Shown here: one piece after another, positions 34,758-44,627 of the stretch
How the letters are laid out: every line of letters begins with the position of its first letter
Numbering within the stretch: position 1 is the stretch's first letter
DNA from: Huaxiibacter chinensis
Lineage (GTDB): Bacteria; Pseudomonadota; Gammaproteobacteria; Enterobacterales; Enterobacteriaceae
NCBI RefSeq assembly: GCF_022171985.1
Contig: NZ_JAJVHF010000009.1
Span: forward strand, 1-64,000
Direction of reading: 5' to 3'
Length of the DNA: 64,000 nucleotides
Notes under the pieces: generated by a model
What the model was told of the DNA's origin: nothing
Database searches by the model: none
What the model saw: only the letters and a program-made list of their open reading frames with translations
Translations under genes and position numbers: made by a program

Positions 34758-36563
34758 TTATTCAAATTCATCCCAGCCGTCCATCTGGCGTCGTTCCTGC
34801 TGCATCTCACGCTGAAAGATCTCTTCCAGCTCGCGTCGGGCTTCCCGCACGCGGGAAATCTGCGCGGTATCCGAGTGCACCGGCATCAGCTCACGCAGCA
34901 TGCGCATGTCAAGGCGCCGGAAATGCAGCTGCGCGCGCTGCGCCTGGTGTGGATGCATCCCCAGCGACACCAGCGTTTTACGGCCAAGCTCCAGCGCGCT
35001 GGAAAACGTCTCGCGTGAAAAATGCTTTACACCTGCCTGCAGTAATTCATGCGCTTCAACGCGTCCTCGTGCACGCGCCAGAATATGCAGATGCGGAAAG
35101 TGCTGTTGACACAGTTCCACCATCTTCATCGTATCTTCCGGATCGTTACAGGTGATAACGATCGATTCGGCCGCCTGGGCACCGGCTGAGCGCAGCAGCT
35201 CAAGCTGCGTTGCATCGCCGTAATAGACCTTATAGCCATATTTACGCATCAGGTTTACGGCACTGATATCCCGCTCCAGCACCGTAATGCGCATCTTATT
35301 CGCCATCAGCAGGCGTCCAATAACCTGACCAAATCGCCCAAACCCCACCACAATAACCTGCGGTTTATCATCCTCCACCCACGGCGTCTCGTCTTCATCC
35401 TCAACCGGGTTGAGCCGCCGGGAAAGCATTCTGTCGATCGCTTTCATCAGCACAGGCGTCGTCATCATCGAGAGCGTCACCGTCACCAGCAGCAGGGCCA
35501 TCTGGTCATCCTGGAATACGCGCTGGGCAGATGCAGTGGAGAAGAGGACAAACGCGAACTCTCCCCCCTGACTGAGCACGCCCGCAAATTGCATCCGCTC
35601 CGAGCTGCGCAAGCCGTAAATACGGGCCAGGGTGTAAAGCACCAGCGTTTTGACGGCAATCAGCACAACGACACTCATCACTACCCACAGTATATGGGTA
35701 TAAAGCACGCCGAGGTTTAGCGCCATCCCGACGGAGATAAAGAACAGGCCAAGCAGCAAGCCTTTAAACGGATCGATGGCCGTTTCCAGCTCGTGGCGGT
35801 ATTCGCTTTCTGCCAGCAGAACCCCGGCAATAAAGGTGCCCAGCGCCATGGATAATCCCAGCGCATCCATAAACAGCGCCGATCCCAGCACCAGCAGCAG
35901 CGTGGCGGCTGTGAAGACTTCACGTACGCCGGACGCGGCAATAAAGCGAAAGACCGGACGCAGCAGGAAGCGTCCGCCCACCAGCATACCCGCGAAGGCC
36001 AGTACCTTTATGCTGATCTTCACCCAGTCAAAATGGTCGTCACCCGGTCCCACCAAAAGGGGCACCAGTGCCAGCGCCGGGATTACGGCTAAATCCTGAA
36101 ACAGCAGAATCGAGAAGCCAAGCTGTCCGGACTCATTGCGGTTCATCCCCTTATCGCGCATCAGCTGCAGCGCCATTGCCGTTGATGACATGGCAAGGCC
36201 AATCCCTCCCACAACCGCCGCCTGCCAGCTGAAATCGGTGAGCATCAGTAAGCCGCCCAAAATCACCGCGCTGAAAACCACCTGCGCGGCCCCCACGCCG
36301 AATATCGATCGCCGCAGGTGCCAGAGCTTCGACGGGTTCAGTTCCAGCCCAATGATAAACATCAGGAACACCACACCCAGCTCAGAGAAGTGGAGGATTT
36401 CATCCACATCGCTGATAAATCCAAGGCCCCAGGGACCAATTGCGATGCCCGCCAGCAGGTAACCCAGCACCGCACCGATGCCAAGCCTGGCGGCCAGAGG
36501 CACCGCTAAAACAGCAGCAAAAAGAAACAGCACTCCCGCCAGTAACAGATCGGAACCTTCCAT
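34758..36563 (-). CDS. kefB: Glutathione-gated potassium efflux protein KefB
   Basis: 601 aa from MEGSD, as in E. coli. An N-terminal CPA2 antiporter domain of about 12 membrane segments (1-380) is followed by a cytosolic RCK domain ([12 protein letters not shown] near 405). It exports K+ when glutathione adducts form, acidifying the cytoplasm as protection against electrophiles. GGAGG lies 6 nt before this ATG but 3 nt before the preceding one. The start overlaps the end of kefG, its ancillary subunit. Confidence 0.97.
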   Translation of the reverse strand: MEGSDLLLAGVLFLFAAVLAVPLAARLGIGAVLGYLLAGIAIGPWGLGFISDVDEILHFSELGVVFLMFIIGLELNPSKLWHLRRSIFGVGAAQVVFSAVILGGLLMLTDFSWQAAVVGGIGLAMSSTAMALQLMRDKGMNRNESGQLGFSILLFQDLAVIPALALVPLLVGPGDDHFDWVKISIKVLAFAGMLVGGRFLLRPVFRFIAASGVREVFTAATLLLVLGSALFMDALGLSMALGTFIAGVLLAESEYRHELETAIDPFKGLLLGLFFISVGMALNLGVLYTHILWVVMSVVVLIAVKTLVLYTLARIYGLRSSERMQFAGVLSQGGEFAFVLFSTASAQRVFQDDQMALLLVTVTLSMMTTPVLMKAIDRMLSRRLNPVEDEDETPWVEDDKPQVIVVGFGRFGQVIGRLLMANKMRITVLERDISAVNLMRKYGYKVYYGDATQLELLRSAGAQAAESIVITCNDPEDTMKMVELCQQHFPHLHILARARGRVEAHELLQAGVKHFSRETFSSALELGRKTLVSLGMHPHQAQRAQLHFRRLDMRMLRELMPVHSDTAQISRVREARRELEEIFQREMQQERRQMDGWDEFE

Positions 36564-37117
36564 CATTGACCTCCTGCCGGGATGGGTGAGGAGAGCCATT
36601 CGCCATAGGCTTTCGCATGGCTCGCCAGTTCCTGCGCCGGTTGACGCCGGGCCCAGTAGACGATCATGGGGCTCATCCAGTGCATGCGGCACATTCCCGC
36701 GGTCAGTTCGAACGGGCGTAAAATATCGCTCATCGAATAGCGATTCAGGCTGTCATGGCGATAGGCGCTTTCAGGCTCGCCGGTGGTAATCACACTCCGC
36801 CAGTACTTTCCCGCCAGCTGGTTGCCTCCTGGCCCACTGGAAAACCCCCGGGTCAGCACGCGGTCGAGCCACTCTTTCAGCAGCGCCGGGCAGCTGTAGG
36901 TAAAAAGCGGATGCTGGAACACAATCACATCGTGCTGACGCAGCAATTCTTGCTCATAAGGAATATCGATAAAAAAATCGGGATAGTGCGCGTATAAATC
37001 ATGCACCGTCACATTACTCAGCTGTTGAGCCGGTTTAAGCAAAACCCGGTTTGCGACCGAGTCCTGGGATTCCGGATGGGCATACAACAGCAGCACTTTT
37101 GCTGTCTGGGACATCAT
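36563..37117 (-). CDS. kefG: KefB ancillary oxidoreductase KefG
   Basis: 184 aa NAD(P)H-quinone oxidoreductase-like flavodoxin-fold protein ([11 protein letters not shown] start, [12 protein letters not shown] flavin-site region). It binds KefB and is required for full efflux activity. Overlapping stop/start with kefB supports coupled synthesis. Confidence 0.97.
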   Translation of the reverse strand: MMSQTAKVLLLYAHPESQDSVANRVLLKPAQQLSNVTVHDLYAHYPDFFIDIPYEQELLRQHDVIVFQHPLFTYSCPALLKEWLDRVLTRGFSSGPGGNQLAGKYWRSVITTGEPESAYRHDSLNRYSMSDILRPFELTAGMCRMHWMSPMIVYWARRQPAQELASHAKAYGEWLSSPIPAGGQ

Positions 37118-37239
37118 TCCCCTCCCGGGTCGTCATCATCGCCATTTTGGGCTAACATGGCACACCCCACGCTGCGCGTGGCGGTACATTTAACCTGATT
37201 ATAATGACAACTTAACATAGTCGGAACACACGGCGCTCT

Positions 37240-39144
37240 ATGATTGTTTTCTCCTCATTACAAATTCGTCGCGGCGTGCGCGTCCTTCTGGACAACGCGA
37301 CAGCCACCATTAACCCCGGGCAGAAAGTGGGCCTGGTGGGTAAAAACGGCTGCGGCAAATCGACCCTGCTTGCCCTGTTAAAAAATGAAATAAGTGCCGA
37401 CGGCGGCAACTTTACCTATCCGGGTAACTGGCAGCTCGCCTGGGTCAATCAGGAGACGCCTGCGCTCAACGTGCCGGCGCTCGACTATGTCATTGATGGC
37501 GACCGCGAATACCGCAAGCTGGAACGTGAACTCAACGCGGCCAACGAGCGCAACGATGGACATGCTATCGCCACCGTTCACGGCAAGCTGGATGCTATCG
37601 ACGCCTGGACCATTCGCTCACGCGCCTCGAGCCTGCTGCACGGCCTGGGGTTCAGCAATGAACAACTTGAACGTCCGGTGAGCGATTTCTCGGGCGGCTG
37701 GCGTATGCGTCTTAACCTGGCGCAGGCGCTGATCTGCCGCTCCGATCTTCTGCTGCTTGATGAACCGACTAACCACCTGGATCTCGACGCCGTGATCTGG
37801 CTGGAAAAATGGCTGAAAAGCTATCAGGGCACGCTGATTCTGATTTCGCATGACCGTGACTTCCTCGATCCGGTCGTGGATAAAATCATCCATATCGAGC
37901 AGGAGTCGATGTTCGAATACACGGGCAACTACAGCTCCTTCGAACGTCAACGTGCGACACGCCTTGCCCAACAGCAATCCCTGTACGAAAGCCAGCAGCA
38001 GCGCGTGGCGCACCTGCAAAGCTTTGTGGATCGCTTTAAAGCAAAAGCCTCGAAAGCGAAACAGGCGCAAAGCCGCGTGAAGATGCTGGAACGCATGGAG
38101 ATGATTGCTCCGGCGCATGTGGATAATCCATTCCAGTTTAGTTTCCGTCAGCCTGAAAGCCTGCCGAATCCCTTGCTGAAAATGGAAAAAGTCAGCGCGG
38201 GCTATGGCGAGCGCATCATCCTTGACTCCATCAAGCTTAACCTTGTCCCGGGATCACGCATTGGTCTGCTGGGCCGTAACGGCGCCGGTAAATCAACGCT
38301 GATTAAACTGCTTGCGGGTGAACTTAACCCTGTCAGCGGCGAAATTGGCCTGGCGAAAGGCATCAAGCTCGGCTATTTCGCTCAGCATCAGCTGGAATTT
38401 TTGCGCGCCGATGAATCCCCGATTCAGCATCTGGCACGCCTCGCTCCGCAAGAGATGGAGCAAAAACTGCGTGACTACCTCGGCGGCTTTGGTTTCCGTG
38501 GCGATAAGGTCACCGAAAATACGGAACGCTTCTCCGGCGGCGAAAAAGCGCGTCTGGTGCTGGCGCTCATCGTCTGGCAACGGCCTAACCTGCTGCTGCT
38601 CGATGAACCGACCAACCACCTGGATCTCGACATGCGTCAGGCGCTGACCGAAGCGCTAATCGAATTTGAAGGCGCGCTGGTTGTCGTCTCGCACGATCGC
38701 CACCTGATCCGCTCCACGACCGACGATCTTTATCTGGTGCACGACGGCAAAGTCGAAGCCTTTGACGGCGACCTGGAAGATTATCAACAGTGGCTGACCG
38801 ACGTGCAAAAGCAGGAGAATCAGCCTGCAGACGAGGCAAAAGATAACGCCAATAGCGCCCAGTCACGTAAAGATCAAAAACGCCGTGAAGCCGAACTGCG
38901 CACGCAAACGCAGCCGTTGCGTAAAGAGATCGCCCGTCTGGAAAAAGAGATGGAGAAACTCAACGCGACGTTAAGCACCGTTGAAGAAAAACTGGGTGAC
39001 AGCGAGCTTTACGACCAGAGCCGCAAAGCCGAACTCACCGAGTGCCTGCAAACTCAGGCAAAAGCCAAATCGGGCCTCGAAGCCTGTGAAATGGCCTGGC
39101 TTGAAGCCCAGGAACAGCTGGAAGAGATGTTGCAAGGCGACTAA
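37240..39144 (+). CDS. yheS: YheS, ABC-F family ATPase
   Basis: 634 aa soluble protein with two ABC cassettes: Walker A GKNGCGKST (about 34) and GRNGAGKST (about 346), signatures FSGG at about 150 and 430, and Walker B LLLLDEPTNHLD twice. A charged linker lies between and a coiled-coil C-terminus after. There are no membrane segments: ABC-F proteins act on ribosomes. A perfect TATAAT at 37200-37205 in the kefG-yheS gap could drive it, though no good -35 is seen. Confidence 0.96.
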   Translation: MIVFSSLQIRRGVRVLLDNATATINPGQKVGLVGKNGCGKSTLLALLKNEISADGGNFTYPGNWQLAWVNQETPALNVPALDYVIDGDREYRKLERELNAANERNDGHAIATVHGKLDAIDAWTIRSRASSLLHGLGFSNEQLERPVSDFSGGWRMRLNLAQALICRSDLLLLDEPTNHLDLDAVIWLEKWLKSYQGTLILISHDRDFLDPVVDKIIHIEQESMFEYTGNYSSFERQRATRLAQQQSLYESQQQRVAHLQSFVDRFKAKASKAKQAQSRVKMLERMEMIAPAHVDNPFQFSFRQPESLPNPLLKMEKVSAGYGERIILDSIKLNLVPGSRIGLLGRNGAGKSTLIKLLAGELNPVSGEIGLAKGIKLGYFAQHQLEFLRADESPIQHLARLAPQEMEQKLRDYLGGFGFRGDKVTENTERFSGGEKARLVLALIVWQRPNLLLLDEPTNHLDLDMRQALTEALIEFEGALVVVSHDRHLIRSTTDDLYLVHDGKVEAFDGDLEDYQQWLTDVQKQENQPADEAKDNANSAQSRKDQKRREAELRTQTQPLRKEIARLEKEMEKLNATLSTVEEKLGDSELYDQSRKAELTECLQTQAKAKSGLEACEMAWLEAQEQLEEMLQGD

Positions 39145-39160
39145 ACGGACCAGGAGGGTT

Positions 39161-40099
39161 ATGAGCATTGATATAACGAGTGACATTACATTCCGCAAGC
39201 TCAGTATTTTCATGACCTTCATGGAAAAGGGCAATATCGCCCGTACCGCCGAGGCGTTGAGCCTCAGCGGTGTGAGCGTGCATCGCGCCCTGCATACGCT
39301 GGAAGAGAACGTTCGCTGCCCGCTCTTTACGCATAAAGGCCGCAACCTGATTGCCCTGCCCTCCGCCTGGACATTGCTGGAGTATTGCCAGGAGGTCATG
39401 CAGGTCATGGAGCGCGGTCTGGAAGAGGCGCGTAAAATTGCCGGAATTGGGCAGGGTCGCCTGCGCGTGGGCACGCTCTACTCGCTAACGATGGAAACCG
39501 TGCCGCGCCTGATTATGGGCATGAAGCTGCGTCGTCCCGATCTGGAACTGGATCTGACAATGGGTTCCAACGAGATGTTGCTGCATTTGCTCGAAGAAGG
39601 GACGCTGGACGCGATTCTGATCTCTATCTCCGAAAGCGATATCGATCGCAACGCCCTCGAAGTGTTGCCCCTGTTCCAGGACGATATTTTCCTGGCCGCC
39701 CCCGCCTCCGCAAAGCTCAACAGCAGCGGCCCGGCAGACTTACGCGATTATAAAGATCAGAAGTTCGTGTCGCTGGCGGAAGGTTTTGCCACCTATGCAG
39801 GCTTTCAGGAGGCGTTTCATATTGCCGGGTTTGAGCCGGAGATTGTGACGCGGGTGAATGACATTTTCTCCATGCTCAGTCTGGTGCAGGCCGGTGTGGG
39901 CTACACCCTGATGCCGGGCCGGATGAAAAAAGTGTATGAAAGCTCCGTTCAACTGCAAAAGCTGGCCGAGCCGTACCAGATGCAACAGCTGATCGCCATT
40001 GTCTTTGCCCGCAACCGCGAGCAGGATCCCAGCCTGCGGGCACTGGCCGCCGAAGGGCGGATGTATGCCCGCAGTCTGGAGCAAAACGTCACGCCCTGA
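39161..40099 (+). CDS. mdcR: LysR-family regulator of malonate utilisation (MdcR-like)
   Basis: 312 aa from the ATG at 39161 after AGGAGGG; a longer frame into yheS is an artefact. N-terminal winged helix-turn-helix (NIARTAEALSLSGVSVHRALHTLE) and C-terminal periplasmic-binding-like effector domain. Its place at the end of the mdc cluster, convergent with mdcH (11-bp overlap), matches MdcR of Klebsiella, which activates mdc with malonate. Assignment by context plus fold. Confidence 0.88.
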   Translation: MSIDITSDITFRKLSIFMTFMEKGNIARTAEALSLSGVSVHRALHTLEENVRCPLFTHKGRNLIALPSAWTLLEYCQEVMQVMERGLEEARKIAGIGQGRLRVGTLYSLTMETVPRLIMGMKLRRPDLELDLTMGSNEMLLHLLEEGTLDAILISISESDIDRNALEVLPLFQDDIFLAAPASAKLNSSGPADLRDYKDQKFVSLAEGFATYAGFQEAFHIAGFEPEIVTRVNDIFSMLSLVQAGVGYTLMPGRMKKVYESSVQLQKLAEPYQMQQLIAIVFARNREQDPSLRALAAEGRMYARSLEQNVTP

Positions 40100-40985
40100 G
40101 CCGTTTCGCCAGATGCACCGCCACGTCTATGCCGCTGCGCTCCAGTGAAATGGATTCCCCTTCCCACGCCGCCTGACGCGTTAAGCAGGTCAGCACGCCG
40201 CCTGGGGGCATTTCAATGGCCAGCCGGGCGTCGCGCTCGTTGGCGGAGATCACCGCCTCCTGCCAGCGCACCGTGCGTGCCATGTTCATCGCCAGATCGT
40301 CCGCTATCTTCTCAGGCGTCCAGAGGACGCGCCCTGTGCTGCCGCTCAGGTACGCATAGCGCGGGCGGGAGAGCGTCACCGATTTAAACGCCTCCACCAG
40401 ATTTTGCGCCGGCTCCGCCAGCAGTTCGCAATGGGAAGGCACGCTGACGGTCAGCCGATGCGCCTTATTGGCCCCTTTCGCCAGCGCACGCTGTGCCACC
40501 TGCGCCATTCCTTCGTCGGGTCCGGCGATCACAATCTGCGTTTCGGCATTCAGGTTGGCAATATAGGTTCCGGTGCCTGCAAGGAGCGTTTCTACCTGCG
40601 GCAGCGTCAGGCCCATAATCGCCGTCAGACCATACCCGTGCGGATACGCTTGCTCCATCAGATCGCCGCGCAGCGCGACCAGCTTTAGCGCATCCGTGAA
40701 TTCCAGCGCGCCGGCCACCACCGCCGCCGGGTAAGCGCCTATGGACAGGCCGCTGACAATATCCGGCTTCACGCCGCGTTGTTCCAGCTCGCGCGCCCAG
40801 GCAACGCCCGCAATCAACAGCGAAAGCTGTACCGCCCGCGTGTGGGTCAACGAGGCTTCAGTATCGAGGGTCTCCACTTCAGCACCCAGTACCTCACGGG
40901 CTTGCGCCAGCGTCGTGCCTGGCAGATTTTGCAGCATGCCTGCATGCTGCGTTCCCTGACCGGGAAAGGTAAACACGATTTTCAT
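40089..40985 (-). CDS. mdcH: Malonyl-CoA:ACP transacylase, malonate decarboxylase epsilon subunit MdcH
   Basis: 298 aa from MKIVFTFPGQGTQ, starting in a one-base TAATG overlap with mdcG. FabD-like fold with the GLSIG nucleophile loop (S at about 89) and the later SHCELL histidine segment. It primes the decarboxylase by loading malonyl onto the ACP subunit MdcC. Last gene of the leftward mdc operon. Confidence 0.93.
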   Translation of the reverse strand: MKIVFTFPGQGTQHAGMLQNLPGTTLAQAREVLGAEVETLDTEASLTHTRAVQLSLLIAGVAWARELEQRGVKPDIVSGLSIGAYPAAVVAGALEFTDALKLVALRGDLMEQAYPHGYGLTAIMGLTLPQVETLLAGTGTYIANLNAETQIVIAGPDEGMAQVAQRALAKGANKAHRLTVSVPSHCELLAEPAQNLVEAFKSVTLSRPRYAYLSGSTGRVLWTPEKIADDLAMNMARTVRWQEAVISANERDARLAIEMPPGGVLTCLTRQAAWEGESISLERSGIDVAVHLAKRLRA

Positions 40986-41602
40986 TACGCCTCCCTGTGC
41001 CACGGGTCGGCCACCAGGCGCGGCCCACGGCGCGTTTTCAGCAACGTCTTCCCGTCTCGTCGCCACTCTGCCAGAGCAAAACCGCCCTCAGGCGTATCAA
41101 CCTGGGTATCGGCACGACAGAGGGCTCGGCTCAGTTGGGATTGCCATTTATCAAACATCGCAGGTGAAAGCGGCAAAGGGGCGCGGATAAGCAAATCAAG
41201 ATCGCTGTCGGCATGTATCACCGGAATCCCGGTTGCCAGTGCGTAGCCCGTGCTGCCTGTAATGCCCCATGTCCACGGCCACGCCTGCTGCGCAAGCTGC
41301 GCGGCGACCTGTACCGGCGGCTGGGTGATAAACGGCGAGCGGAGCAGGTCGCAGGCCGTGCTGAGCTGTTCGGGGGAGACGACGCGTAAAACATTTTTCG
41401 GCTCCACCCATCCAGCGGCACGCTGATCGCGACGCAAACCCCGTACACCAACGGGAATACGACCCTGATTGTCAACATCACGCCGCACCACAACCGGCAG
41501 GCCACTGTGCCATGCACTTTCAACCCAGTCGTCGGTGATACCTTCCAGCGCCTCACGCGCGTTCAGCCAGATTAAGTCATGGGGGCGTAATGTTGAGGTC
41601 AT
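40985..41602 (-). CDS. mdcG: Phosphoribosyl-dephospho-CoA transferase MdcG
   Basis: 205 aa from MTSTLRPHDL; an upstream in-frame ATG lies within mdcF. It attaches the 2'-(5''-triphosphoribosyl)-3'-dephospho-CoA precursor made by MdcB to Ser25 of MdcC. A nucleotidyltransferase GSTGY ... DSDLDLL motif with acidic residues at 132, 134 and 136 marks the catalytic site. Confidence 0.93.
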   Translation of the reverse strand: MTSTLRPHDLIWLNAREALEGITDDWVESAWHSGLPVVVRRDVDNQGRIPVGVRGLRRDQRAAGWVEPKNVLRVVSPEQLSTACDLLRSPFITQPPVQVAAQLAQQAWPWTWGITGSTGYALATGIPVIHADSDLDLLIRAPLPLSPAMFDKWQSQLSRALCRADTQVDTPEGGFALAEWRRDGKTLLKTRRGPRLVADPWHREA

Positions 41603-41604
41603 AG

Positions 41605-42564
41605 TTAGATCCCTGAAGTTAACGAAATAAACAGCGGCAACGACAGGATACACAGCACGGAGCTCAACAGCAGCACCGCTTCCGCATCAGGCGACTGCAC
41701 ACCAAAGCGGTTGCCAAAGACGACGCCAAAGAAACCGGCAGACAGGGCAATCATCAGAATCGCGGTAATGGCGACCGGCCCGTGCAGACCCAGAATCACC
41801 ACAATACCCCATGCGATCGCGGGCTGAATCAGCAGTTTGGCAATCGTCGAGGTAATTACCATGGTGTTGATCTGCAGTTTACGGGCAGAAAGAATCACCC
41901 CGGTCAGGAACAGCGCTGCGGCGGTTGCCGCCAGGCCCAGTGGCTTAATTGCGGCCAGAACCAGTTCCGGCATTTTAATGCCAATGGCTGACAGAATCAC
42001 ACCCAGCAGCGGCCCCATGACAATCGGTTTTTTGATGGAACGCCACATCAGCACGGGCAGCATAGAGAGGGTTGAGCCTGAGTTATTGCCTTCTGCACGC
42101 GCTTTTTCGCGTTCCAGAATCAGCAGGCAGAACGGCGTCATCAGTACGGAACCACAGGCGATTGAGACCGCCACAGAGAGCGATGTCGACGAGCTTTCGC
42201 CCAGCACGCTGCCCAGAATGGGCAGACCCAGCGCGGCATAGTTCGGCAAGGCGACCGTCAATGTCAGTACCGCGGCATCCTGAGGTGATTTTTTAAAGAC
42301 CTTAATCGCCATAAAGTAGATGACCGCATAGGTGATCCACATGGCCAGGGTGAGCACCAGAATTAACGGCGACTGAGCAACAATCCCCGTCCACGGGGTC
42401 TGAACTGTCGCACTAAACAACGCGGCAGGCAGGGCAAAATCCATGACGAAAATATTAAGCAGGGAGACATTTTTGTTATCAACCATTTTGGCCTTACCGG
42501 CCCAGAATCCCAGCAGCATGATGATGAAAATCGGTGCAAGAGCATGAACAATTACGTAAGTCAT
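41605..42564 (-). CDS. mdcF: Malonate transporter MdcF (auxin efflux carrier family)
   Basis: 319 aa, about ten membrane segments in two sets around a hydrophilic centre (EREKARAEGNNS). AEC-family carriers in mdc clusters import malonate at the inner membrane. A 128-bp gap with a strong hairpin separates it from mdcE; mdcG starts 2 bp after its stop. Confidence 0.9.
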   Translation of the reverse strand: MTYVIVHALAPIFIIMLLGFWAGKAKMVDNKNVSLLNIFVMDFALPAALFSATVQTPWTGIVAQSPLILVLTLAMWITYAVIYFMAIKVFKKSPQDAAVLTLTVALPNYAALGLPILGSVLGESSSTSLSVAVSIACGSVLMTPFCLLILEREKARAEGNNSGSTLSMLPVLMWRSIKKPIVMGPLLGVILSAIGIKMPELVLAAIKPLGLAATAAALFLTGVILSARKLQINTMVITSTIAKLLIQPAIAWGIVVILGLHGPVAITAILMIALSAGFFGVVFGNRFGVQSPDAEAVLLLSSVLCILSLPLFISLTSGI

Positions 42565-42634
42565 AAATCACCTGTATTAAAGAGAAAAATCGTTTAGCAC
42601 TGGCGCGATGATTATTATTTTTCAGGACGAACTC

Positions 42635-42667
42635 CCCCGCGTGGACGCAGCAATTGCGCCCACGGGG
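42635..42667 (-). other. Intercistronic hairpin mdcE-mdcF
   Basis: Imperfect 13-bp inverted repeat (minus strand CCCCGTGGGCGCA with TGCGTCCACGCGGGG; one G-U pair and one bulge, 5-nt loop). No T-run follows, so it may stabilise the upstream enzyme-encoding mRNA rather than terminate. Confidence 0.6.
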
Positions 42668-42692
42668 TTGTCCATCTGGCAGGTCTTTGTTC

Positions 42693-43493
42693 TTACCAGC
42701 TTGCGCGCATACGCTCGCGTACAAGCGCTGAGCTGCGACGGTTGTCCGCACCCAAACGACTTTTAAGTGTGGCATCCTGACGAGCGTCATTGATGGCCTG
42801 TTGCAGCGCGGTTTTCACCTGCGTCAGATCGCTGTCCGTTGGGGCGTCGGGATTGCTGATATCCAGCAGATTTTCCAGCAGCCCCAGCGTGGCATAGTTG
42901 CTGATGTCATATGCCATCGGCGGAATGGTGGCGGCCAGTTTTTCCAGCGCCTCGACGGTACGCAGGGTGATACGCGCGGCGGACTCTTTGCCCATCGCAT
43001 GGATCAGTACACCCGTGTCGTTAAAAGCAATCAGACGGTTGGCCTGATAGCCGTGCGCCAGGAATGCGCCAGACATCGCTTTACCGACGATAAGGCCAAT
43101 CACCGGATGGCCCGCAAGACGGGCATTGGCATACGCCCCTGCCGCACCGGCCAGCGCCTGATGGATCCCAAACGCCTCTTCGCGACGGCCATAGGCCTGG
43201 CTTGGGACGTCGATCACCGCCACAATCGGACGCTTAACGGCTTTATCCGCATCGGCAGCGATGGTTTCGCTGACCACTTTCGCCAGCGTCCAGCCTTCCA
43301 GGAGACCCACCTCGCCTTGTGCAGCGCGTGGGAAGTGGTTGTTAGCATCCGGTACGACGGCGATAAAACGTGTGGTTTCGCCGTTAAGTTCCGCGTCTGC
43401 GGCCTGTACTGACGGGCAAAGCCCTTCAAGACGTTGCGCGTTCGGTGCAAGAGTTTGCAGCCAGAGTTCACCGCGGCTTACTGAGTGAGTCAT
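42693..43493 (-). CDS. mdcE: Malonate decarboxylase gamma subunit MdcE
   Basis: 266 aa acyl-CoA carboxyltransferase-type subunit; with MdcD it decarboxylates malonyl-S-ACP to acetyl-S-ACP. A crotonase-like GHPVIGLIVGKAMSGAF region is visible near residue 120. Tandem ATGs occur at 43496 and 43493; the second has better spacing from GGAGG. Overlaps the mdcD stop. Confidence 0.93.
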   Translation of the reverse strand: MTHSVSRGELWLQTLAPNAQRLEGLCPSVQAADAELNGETTRFIAVVPDANNHFPRAAQGEVGLLEGWTLAKVVSETIAADADKAVKRPIVAVIDVPSQAYGRREEAFGIHQALAGAAGAYANARLAGHPVIGLIVGKAMSGAFLAHGYQANRLIAFNDTGVLIHAMGKESAARITLRTVEALEKLAATIPPMAYDISNYATLGLLENLLDISNPDAPTDSDLTQVKTALQQAINDARQDATLKSRLGADNRRSSALVRERMRASW

Positions 43494-44326
43494 CATTTCT
43501 CCTCCCGGGCAAAAAGCGCGTGAATTTGTTCGGTATCGGCCTGTTTCTGCGTGTCGAAACGGGTCAGACGGTCCAGATACCAGTCATAGTTATCGGTACG
43601 GTGTTTTGCCGGAACGCCTTTAGCAATCGCCTCGTTCATGGCCTGTTTCACGGCGTTGACCCCGTCGCCCACCAGCGCATCGACCAGCCCGCTTTCATAG
43701 CGAATTTCGCCGCCGGTCATGCTCCAGATAAACGGACGATCGCGGGAGTCATACTCTTCAATACCCGCTTCCTGCTCGATAACCTGCGGGCCGTTCAGAC
43801 CCAGACGCGCTTCGCGAGTCACAATCAGATAGCTGCACAGCGCTGCGGCAATGGACATCCCGCCGAAGCAGCCCACGGTCCCGGCAACAATGCCGATCAC
43901 CGGGGTATAGCGGCGCAGGTCAACAATGGCCGCGTGAATATCGGCAATCGCCGCCAGGCCAAGGTTGGCTTCCTGCAAGCGGACGCCGCCGGTTTCCAGG
44001 CTTAACACCGCCTGAGTGGGAATGCCGTTGCGGTTATCTTCTGCCGCCAGCTCCAGCGCTGCGGCCATTTTGGCACCGGACACTTCGCCCATACTGCCGC
44101 CCTGGAATGCGCCTTCAATCGCCACCACAACAGCGGGTTGACCCTTGATAGTGCCTTTGGCCACCACCATGCCGTCATCGGCCTGAGGCACAATGCCCTG
44201 AGCGCCTAACCACGGAGAGACGATACCTTCAAAAGGATCCAGCAGTTCGCGGTAGCTCCCTTCATCCAGCAAGGCGTGCGCACGCTGACGTGCTTTCAAT
44301 TCGATAAAACTGCGATCGTCACGCAT
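43493..44326 (-). CDS. mdcD: Malonate decarboxylase beta subunit MdcD
   Basis: 277 aa carboxyltransferase-domain protein (EGAFQGGSMGEVSGAKM near 85; GTVGCFGGMSIAAAL near 150). Partner of MdcE in the decarboxylation step. It overlaps mdcC by 8 bp and mdcE by a few bases, typical of coupled subunits. Confidence 0.94.
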   Translation of the reverse strand: MRDDRSFIELKARQRAHALLDEGSYRELLDPFEGIVSPWLGAQGIVPQADDGMVVAKGTIKGQPAVVVAIEGAFQGGSMGEVSGAKMAAALELAAEDNRNGIPTQAVLSLETGGVRLQEANLGLAAIADIHAAIVDLRRYTPVIGIVAGTVGCFGGMSIAAALCSYLIVTREARLGLNGPQVIEQEAGIEEYDSRDRPFIWSMTGGEIRYESGLVDALVGDGVNAVKQAMNEAIAKGVPAKHRTDNYDWYLDRLTRFDTQKQADTEQIHALFAREEK

Positions 44327-44618
44327 AGCTCACCTCCTCAAAGACCTGTTCGATACGAATGCGTGCCACACCCGGCGTTGCGCCAAAATCGTGGATGGTC
44401 AGCGTGCCGGCAGGCAGGCTGCTGACGGTTTGCAGACGTGTAAACAGCGCCTCCCAACGGCTACGGCTGTTGTCAACGGACGTGGTGATATCAACGGTGA
44501 GCGTCTGGCCCGGTTCGGCGGTAAACAATACCTCCATATCCCCGGAGCCGACGACCCCTGCCAGCGCCTTACCGTTTAGCGTGCGGCTGGCGGGCAGAGT
44601 TAAGGTAATTTTTTCCAT
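44319..44618 (-). CDS. mdcC: Malonate decarboxylase acyl carrier protein MdcC (delta)
   Basis: 99 aa. The carrier serine is S25 in GVVGSGDMEV, which receives the triphosphoribosyl-dephospho-CoA prosthetic group. It shuttles acetyl/malonyl thioesters among MdcA, MdcH and MdcD/E. It starts 9 bp after mdcB. Confidence 0.94.
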   Translation of the reverse strand: MEKITLTLPASRTLNGKALAGVVGSGDMEVLFTAEPGQTLTVDITTSVDNSRSRWEALFTRLQTVSSLPAGTLTIHDFGATPGVARIRIEQVFEEVSYA

Positions 44619-44627
44619 AACATCCTC

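Noticed and set aside
36564..36692. 43-residue N-terminal extension of KefB
   Set aside because: It overlaps kefG out of frame and the family starts at MEGSD.
38981..39160. N-terminal extension of the LysR regulator
   Set aside because: It lies inside the 3' end of yheS in another frame; the ATG at 39161 follows a good AGGAGG and begins the normal LysR helix-turn-helix.
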